Assembly: GCA_031554215.1 (NCBI GenBank)
Contig: JAVBKF010000160.1
Span: forward strand, 1-17,866
Direction: 5' to 3'
Length of the DNA: 17,866 nt
DNA from: JAVBKE01 sp031554215
Lineage (GTDB): Bacteria; Bacillota; Bacilli; JARBTR01
Shown one piece after another: positions 13,651-17,866 of this stretch. Every line of letters starts with the position of its first letter. Position 1 is the first letter of the stretch. The notes beneath the pieces were generated by a model. That model worked only from the letters and a program-made list of their open reading frames with translations, was not told where the DNA came from and did not search any database. Both the position numbers and the translations under genes were made by a program.

Positions 13651-13716
13651 TTGACTGGTAAACTCCTTTTCTATGGAAATTCAAAAGTAATAACTACATT
13701 AGTAGCCTTTTTATCC

Positions 13717-13745
13717 AGTATAAACTATCTTTTAAAGATATTGAA
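13717..13745 (-). promoter_or_regulatory. Promoter of the SHOCT-tailed membrane protein gene
   Basis: On the minus strand, TTCAAT (13740-13745), a 17-base spacer, then TATACT (13717-13722). The leader would be about 60 bases. Confidence 0.45.
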
Positions 13746-14037
13746 TCAAAAGTGTGGAGATTTTATGAATCATTTGTAGAACGGGGGAGCCTGAACTTCT
13801 TTATAGGTATGATTGAAACGGCTTGATACTAAGGTTTTGTTCTCAGCTGCAGCTATTGGAGGATTGTCGTTTCCATACAAAGTAATCCCGGTTTTGTTTA
13901 CTGTTTATACTAGTGACTTTTCGCTTTCATGGAAGTCGTTTGGTGGTAAAATCGCTTTAAGCGTTGCCTTTTCATATCAGTAACGGTGGTTCCACCTTTG
14001 TACTTCCTGTATGGAACTGTTTCAGGGTTTGCCGATT
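13746..14037 (+). other. Intergenic stretch with one short doubtful ORF
   Basis: This stretch lies upstream of the membrane-protein gene and downstream of the CoA-disulfide reductase gene, both minus strand. A 56-codon TTG frame (13813-13983, plus) reads MKRLDTKVLFSAAAIGGLSF and onward, with hydrophobic segments near residues 8-20 and 22-32. Its ribosome site is poor (AGGT, 4 bases before the TTG). A possible plus-strand promoter, TTGAAT-17-TATGAA, begins at 13741. It could be a small membrane peptide or a fragment; I recognise no family. Confidence 0.2.
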
Positions 14038-14118
14038 GATAGACAAAGAAAAACCCCTCTATTTTGTACTAAAAGGGGAAGGGGAATAGTAAAATAATAG
14101 GGTTTTTCTTTGTTTATT
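14038..14118. terminator. Bidirectional terminator with competing hairpins
   Basis: ACAAAGAAAAACCC (14043-14056) is perfectly complementary to GGGTTTTTCTTTGT (14100-14113), and the pairing extends outward by about five more bases. Within the loop, CCCCT and AGGGG (14054-14080) form a shorter stem. On the minus strand this shorter stem is followed directly by a T-run, a standard terminator about 100 bases after the CoA-disulfide reductase stop. Confidence 0.7.
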
Positions 14119-14218
14119 TCTTCAACATATAGTTGTTTTCTAACATGAACTTAGTCTACCAATTGTTTCTTAACTTTTTCTTAAGTTTATATTGTACGAG
14201 CAAGGTTTTTTTCACTGT

Positions 14219-15907
14219 TTACCATGGCATCATTACCTCGCTATCGTGATAAATCGTCTGATATAGCTTGTAGCCGCCACTGAGGTTGTAGGCGGTGAAA
14301 TCATGCTGTGTGAGGATTCTAGCTGCAACATAACCACGAAGACCGATTTGGCAAGTAACAAATATTGGTTTATTATTATCAAGTTCTGACAATCTACTTC
14401 TAAGCTCGTCTAGTGGGATATTGATATACCCTTCGATATGCCCATTTTGATATTCCTCTGTAGTTCTAGTATCAAGTAGTGTGACACTCCCGTCCCGTGC
14501 TAGCGAAGGAACTTGATGCCAGTGATAGGTTTTCACTAAACCATCAATGACATTACTGATGGCGTTACCAGCGATATTGACAGGGTCCTTTGCTGATGAA
14601 AATGGCGGCGCATAGCACAGATCTAGTTGACCTAATTGCTTGGCGGTTGTGCCAAAATGAATTGCAGTCGCAAGAATATCACAGCGTTTATCAACCCCCT
14701 CAAAACCAACCACTTGTGCACCAAGAATTCGTCCAGTCTGCTTTTCATAAATCGTTTTAATCGACAGCATCTGTGAACCTGGATAGTAGGTAGCGTGGCT
14801 AGGAGAGTATGTCCACATTTTGTCGTAATCGAGACCTAGACGATTGGCTGTTTTTTCATTAATCCCTGTTGTGGCAATGACTAAGTCAAAGAATTTAACA
14901 ATCGACGAGTTTTGTACGCCGTGGTAGCTCGATGTAAGGCCACAAATGTGATCCGCCGCAACACGTGCTTGCTTGTTCGCAGGTCCTGCAAGTGGTGCAA
15001 ATACCTTTTCCCCAGTAACTAAATTCGTCGTTTCAACTGCATCGCCAACCGCATAAATAGAAGGGTCGGATGTTTGCATTTGCTTATTTACGATGATCGA
15101 GCCACGGTTATTTAACGCGAGCATTGCTTGACTGGCGAGACGACTTTCAGGGATAACACCAGATGCGAAAATGACCATCTCAGCATCAATAACTGACTGA
15201 CTCAGTTGAAGGGTTAGTCCATTTTCTGTAGCTGAAACTGCTTGTACTTTTTCACTTAGGAGCACCTTCATGCCAAGTTTTTCAATGTATTGCTTTACTT
15301 CAGCTGCAACATCGTAGTCAATGGCTGGCAGTACCTGATTTAAGCGATCTACAAGTGTAATATCTATATGGTGCGCATGTAAGCTCTCTGCAATTTCTAG
15401 CCCAATGAGTCCACTACCAATAATCACTGCGCTCCTAGGTCTTCGTGTATCAATATAACGCAAAATCCGATCCATATCTGGGATATTACGTAGTGTAAAA
15501 ACTTGATCCTCAATGGACGCAGGAATCGTTGGCATGTTCGGTTTTGCACCCGTTGCGATTAGCAACTTATCATAGCTTTCTACATAGACTTCTCCGGAAG
15601 CCAGATTGCTTACTGTAATCAATTTTTTTTCCCTATTAATAAGTACGGCTTCGCTTTGAATACGTACATCAATATTAAATCGGTCCTTAAAGCTTTTAGG
15701 TGACTGCAATGTCAGTTTTGACTTATGCAATATTTTACCACTAATATAATAGGGTAATCCGCAGTTCGCAAATGAAATATGTTTACCCCGTTCAAGAACG
15801 ACAATTTCGGCGTGTTCGTCAAGCCTCCGTATCCGCGCAGCTGCGGTGGCACCGCCAGCTACGCCTCCGATTATAACAATTTTCTGAGAAGGCATTCTAT
15901 CTGTCAT
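14219..15907 (-). CDS. cdr: CoA-disulfide reductase with C-terminal rhodanese domain (CoADR-RHD)
   Basis: A 562-residue flavoprotein that reduces CoA disulfide and related per/polysulfides with NAD(P)H, keeping the low-molecular-weight thiol pool reduced. The FAD motif is VIIGGVAGGATAAARIRRL (11-29), the redox cysteine is C49 in SFANCGLPYY, the NAD(P) motif is VIIGSGLIGLEIAESL, and the second FAD motif is SIYAVGDAVE. The dimerisation domain shows YYPGSQMLSIK, and YAPPFSSAKDPVNIAGN closes the reductase. From about residue 470 a rhodanese domain follows, with LLDTRTTEEYQNGHIEGYINIP and C519 in the loop VTCQIGLRG. Single-cysteine isoform with fused rhodanese, as in Bacillus anthracis CoADR-RHD. 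AAAGGAGG lies 10 bases before the ATG. It is 132 bases downstream of murE on the same strand, so co-transcription is possible; a TTGACA (15970-15975) without a good -10 lies between them. Confidence 0.92.
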   Translation of the reverse strand: MTDRMPSQKIVIIGGVAGGATAAARIRRLDEHAEIVVLERGKHISFANCGLPYYISGKILHKSKLTLQSPKSFKDRFNIDVRIQSEAVLINREKKLITVSNLASGEVYVESYDKLLIATGAKPNMPTIPASIEDQVFTLRNIPDMDRILRYIDTRRPRSAVIIGSGLIGLEIAESLHAHHIDITLVDRLNQVLPAIDYDVAAEVKQYIEKLGMKVLLSEKVQAVSATENGLTLQLSQSVIDAEMVIFASGVIPESRLASQAMLALNNRGSIIVNKQMQTSDPSIYAVGDAVETTNLVTGEKVFAPLAGPANKQARVAADHICGLTSSYHGVQNSSIVKFFDLVIATTGINEKTANRLGLDYDKMWTYSPSHATYYPGSQMLSIKTIYEKQTGRILGAQVVGFEGVDKRCDILATAIHFGTTAKQLGQLDLCYAPPFSSAKDPVNIAGNAISNVIDGLVKTYHWHQVPSLARDGSVTLLDTRTTEEYQNGHIEGYINIPLDELRSRLSELDNNKPIFVTCQIGLRGYVAARILTQHDFTAYNLSGGYKLYQTIYHDSEVMMPW

Positions 15908-16039
15908 CTCTTAGATACCTCCTTTTTTGATTAACGTGTAGCTATTTGATGAGCCCGACCCACGGAAGATGTCAATTTACTGTGAAAACTGGCTAATTTA
16001 ATGATAGAAATCTAATAAGCTTGTGGCCTTTATAGACGA

Positions 16040-17503
16040 TCAGTCATTCTTTAAATGGTGTAGCATTGCTGTGTAAGCAATTTCACGATCATCAAATGGT
16101 GTTTTTTCTGTTCCGAAAATCTGATAGGTTTCATGCCCTTTCCCAGCAATCAGAACGACATCTCCTTGTTTTGCCTGCTGAATGGCGTTCTCTATTGCTT
16201 CAGCGCGATTTTCAATTAATTGATAGGTCCTGTGGCTAACGCCTGACTTCATATCTTCAAAAATGATCTCTTGCGATTCTGTACGGGGGTTGTCAGCTGT
16301 GAAGATGGCTTTTGTACTCCATTCGCATGCAATTTGAGCCATCAGCGGTCGTTTGGTTCTATCTCGGTCGCCGCCGCAACCAACGACAGTAATCACTTGT
16401 CGATCAGTCAGGTTATTGATTGTTTTCAACACATTTTCTAAGCTGTCAGGCGTATGGGCATAATCAACTATGACTGTGAAGTCCTGTCCTGCATCAACTG
16501 TTTCAAACCTGCCATCAACGCCTGAAACGGATGCTAATGCGCTGGCAACCATTTCTAAGTTTAGTCCTAATGCATAACAGGTTGCGAAAACAGCAAGCAC
16601 ATTGTAAACATTAAATTGTCCAACAAATTTCGAGCGAATTTGAAATGAACCAATTGGCGAATCAACAACAAAACGTGTATCCTTTACAGTTTGGATAATA
16701 TCTCGCGCCTGGAAGTCCGCTTTATGATGGATGCCATATGTGAAAACTTGTGCCTGTGTACACCTTTGGAAAAAGGCTGCTGCTTCTTCATCGCTATTGA
16801 GAATGGCAATCTTCTGATCCAGTTCACTGCCGAGCTGGGAAAAAAGCAGGCTCTTCGCGAAGCGGTAATTGTCCATTGTTTTATGAAAATCAAGATGATC
16901 ACTCGTGAGGTTTGTGAATACAGCGATATCGTAAGCACAACCATGGACACGACCGATTTCAAGTGAATGAGAGGAAACCTCCATGATGGCAGTGTTGACC
17001 TGTTCATTCTTCATCTGATGAAAAATCTTTTGCAGGGTGAGGCTATCCGGTGTTGTATTATTGGTTTGTTGAATCTGTTGGTTGATTTTTGTATGAAGTG
17101 TTCCAATCACACCTGTTGTTTGGCCAAATGTTTGCAAAATTTCATCAAGAATTTGTGAAGTGGTGGTTTTGCCATTTGTGCCAGTAATGCCAACGAGCGC
17201 TAACGACCGTGTTGGAAATTCGTAAAAAATATTGGCGATGATTGCCATGGTTCTTTCGGAACTCGGGACAACGATGACCGGAACTGACACAGGCAGTGGA
17301 TGCTCCGCAATCAGCGCGACGGCACCAGCAGCTATTGCCTGCTCAGCAAAGTCATGACCGTCCACGGTATAGCCTTTAATACAGATGAAAAGACTGCCTG
17401 CTTGGACATTACGGTGATCATTTTCTACTGACTGCACAACCGGGTTGCCGGAACCAATTTTCTGTGCTGAATGTAGTTTAGCAAGTATTGAATCAAGTTT
17501 CAA
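16040..17503 (-). CDS. murE: UDP-MurNAc-L-Ala-D-Glu:meso-diaminopimelate ligase
   Basis: A 487-residue Mur ligase that adds the third amino acid of the peptidoglycan stem peptide in the cytoplasm, using ATP. The N-terminal domain has the Bacillus-like GSLFICIKGYTVDGHDF. The P-loop is GTNGKTT at 108-114 (K112). Other motifs are TNNTTPDSLTLQ (substrate binding), EVSSHSLEIGRVHG (176-189), K217 (carbamylated-lysine position), DYAHTPDSLEN, GCGGDRDRTKRP and GKGHETYQ. DNPR at 404-407 is the signature that selects meso-diaminopimelate; lysine-adding enzymes lack that arginine, so the wall is likely DAP-type. The start is TTG at 17503, matching the family N-terminus; the AAAGGG site is 11 bases upstream, so translation may be modest. 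It is not next to mraY or pbp genes here. Confidence 0.95.
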   Translation of the reverse strand: MKLDSILAKLHSAQKIGSGNPVVQSVENDHRNVQAGSLFICIKGYTVDGHDFAEQAIAAGAVALIAEHPLPVSVPVIVVPSSERTMAIIANIFYEFPTRSLALVGITGTNGKTTTSQILDEILQTFGQTTGVIGTLHTKINQQIQQTNNTTPDSLTLQKIFHQMKNEQVNTAIMEVSSHSLEIGRVHGCAYDIAVFTNLTSDHLDFHKTMDNYRFAKSLLFSQLGSELDQKIAILNSDEEAAAFFQRCTQAQVFTYGIHHKADFQARDIIQTVKDTRFVVDSPIGSFQIRSKFVGQFNVYNVLAVFATCYALGLNLEMVASALASVSGVDGRFETVDAGQDFTVIVDYAHTPDSLENVLKTINNLTDRQVITVVGCGGDRDRTKRPLMAQIACEWSTKAIFTADNPRTESQEIIFEDMKSGVSHRTYQLIENRAEAIENAIQQAKQGDVVLIAGKGHETYQIFGTEKTPFDDREIAYTAMLHHLKND

Positions 17504-17526
17504 AGGTAAACAAACCCTTTCTGTGG

Positions 17527-17550
17527 AATCAGTTTTAGCTGATTATAACA
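17527..17550 (-). promoter_or_regulatory. murE promoter with overlapping dyad
   Basis: On the minus strand, TGTTATAAT is an extended -10 with a perfect TATAAT at 17542-17547; the -35 is weak. AATCAG-TTTTAG-CTGATT (17527-17544) is a 6-bp dyad overlapping the -10 and the start site, a position suited to a repressor or to a 5' hairpin in the transcript. Confidence 0.55.
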
Positions 17551-17866
17551 TGAATCAGGAATGCTGTGTGATAAACTCATCAATGTTCCTCTAGGGGGCA
17601 GGATTGCACGTGCATCCGCGAGCGCCTTTAGCGAACTTTTGGTTGACGGACAGAAGCTGGTTAACTCCTTTTGATACAAAATATGACTAGTGTAAGCATG
17701 GTTTTAGGCTTTATTAATCTGATTAATGACTAAGTATTTGTGTACCATAAAGCCAGTAGTGCACGGTGGTCTACTGAATCATGACACGAATCCCACTCGT
17801 GTAGAAAAGAATGCAAAATGGGCTGAGTTTAATGCAATAAATGAATGATAGAACATTCTTATATAG
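17551..17866. other. Gene-free right end with palindromes
   Basis: I see no gene up to the window edge. The stretch contains a near-perfect palindrome GGATTGCACGTGCATCC (17601-17617), a 15-base palindrome ATTAATCTGATTAAT (17713-17727), and a small stem ACACGA/TCGTGT (17784-17789, 17797-17802) with no T-run. These may be control sites for murE or for a gene beyond the right edge. Confidence 0.3.

Noticed and set aside
15947..15975. TTGACA considered as promoter of the CoA-disulfide reductase gene
   Set aside because: No acceptable -10 occurs at 16-19 bases (TCATCA at 17), so it is not listed as a promoter.

Overview
The window looks like chromosomal DNA of a low-GC Gram-positive bacterium (Bacillota, class Bacilli). 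The signs are strong AGGAGG-type ribosome sites, TTG and GTG starts, OmpR/HisKA signalling genes closest in sequence style to CiaR/CiaH, a secreted repeat protein with a Gram-positive signal peptide, and a Bacillus-like MurE. MurE carries the DNPR motif of meso-diaminopimelate-adding enzymes, so the wall is probably of the meso-DAP type. I cannot name a genus. I see no phage, insertion sequence, tRNA, rRNA or CRISPR array.

Layout, left to right. (1) 1-752, minus: a secreted protein with seven 12-residue repeats followed by a carbohydrate-binding-like domain. An in-frame TGA stops it, and the same frame stays open to the window edge, so the gene looks disrupted. (2) 1458-2120, plus: a TraX-family membrane protein with a clear promoter, followed by about 560 bases with two terminators but no convincing gene. 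(3) 2681-3388, plus: a tautomerase/carboxymuconolactone-decarboxylase fusion. (4) 3833-5886, plus: a response regulator and sensor kinase pair, with repeated GTCGAT-type boxes upstream and a strong bidirectional terminator at the end. (5) 5955-7322, minus: a low-specificity threonine aldolase with an unusual tail of about 110 residues. (6) 7581-8081, plus: a lipoprotein. (7) 8484-9788, plus: a 12-TM MFS transporter. (8) 10096-10479, plus: a DUF423 membrane protein. (9) 10704-12170, plus: a 14-TM DHA2 drug exporter. (10) 12171-12651: a gene-free stretch rich in inverted repeats and nested stems, perhaps a structured RNA or a remnant of a small element. (11) 12652-13650, minus: a signal-peptide/one-TM protein with a SHOCT-like tail. 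(12) 14219-15907, minus: CoA-disulfide reductase fused to rhodanese. (13) 16040-17503, minus: murE, outside the usual division/cell-wall cluster.

Most genes are single transcription units with their own promoter or terminator. The only clear operon is the two-component pair. The shared theme is the cell envelope and stress: wall synthesis, surface protein, membrane sensing, two exporters and thiol redox. That grouping is my inference. No well-defined new multi-gene system is evident. The features most worth a second look are the structured 12.2-12.6 kb region, the interrupted surface-protein gene, the threonine aldolase tail and the tautomerase-CMD fusion.
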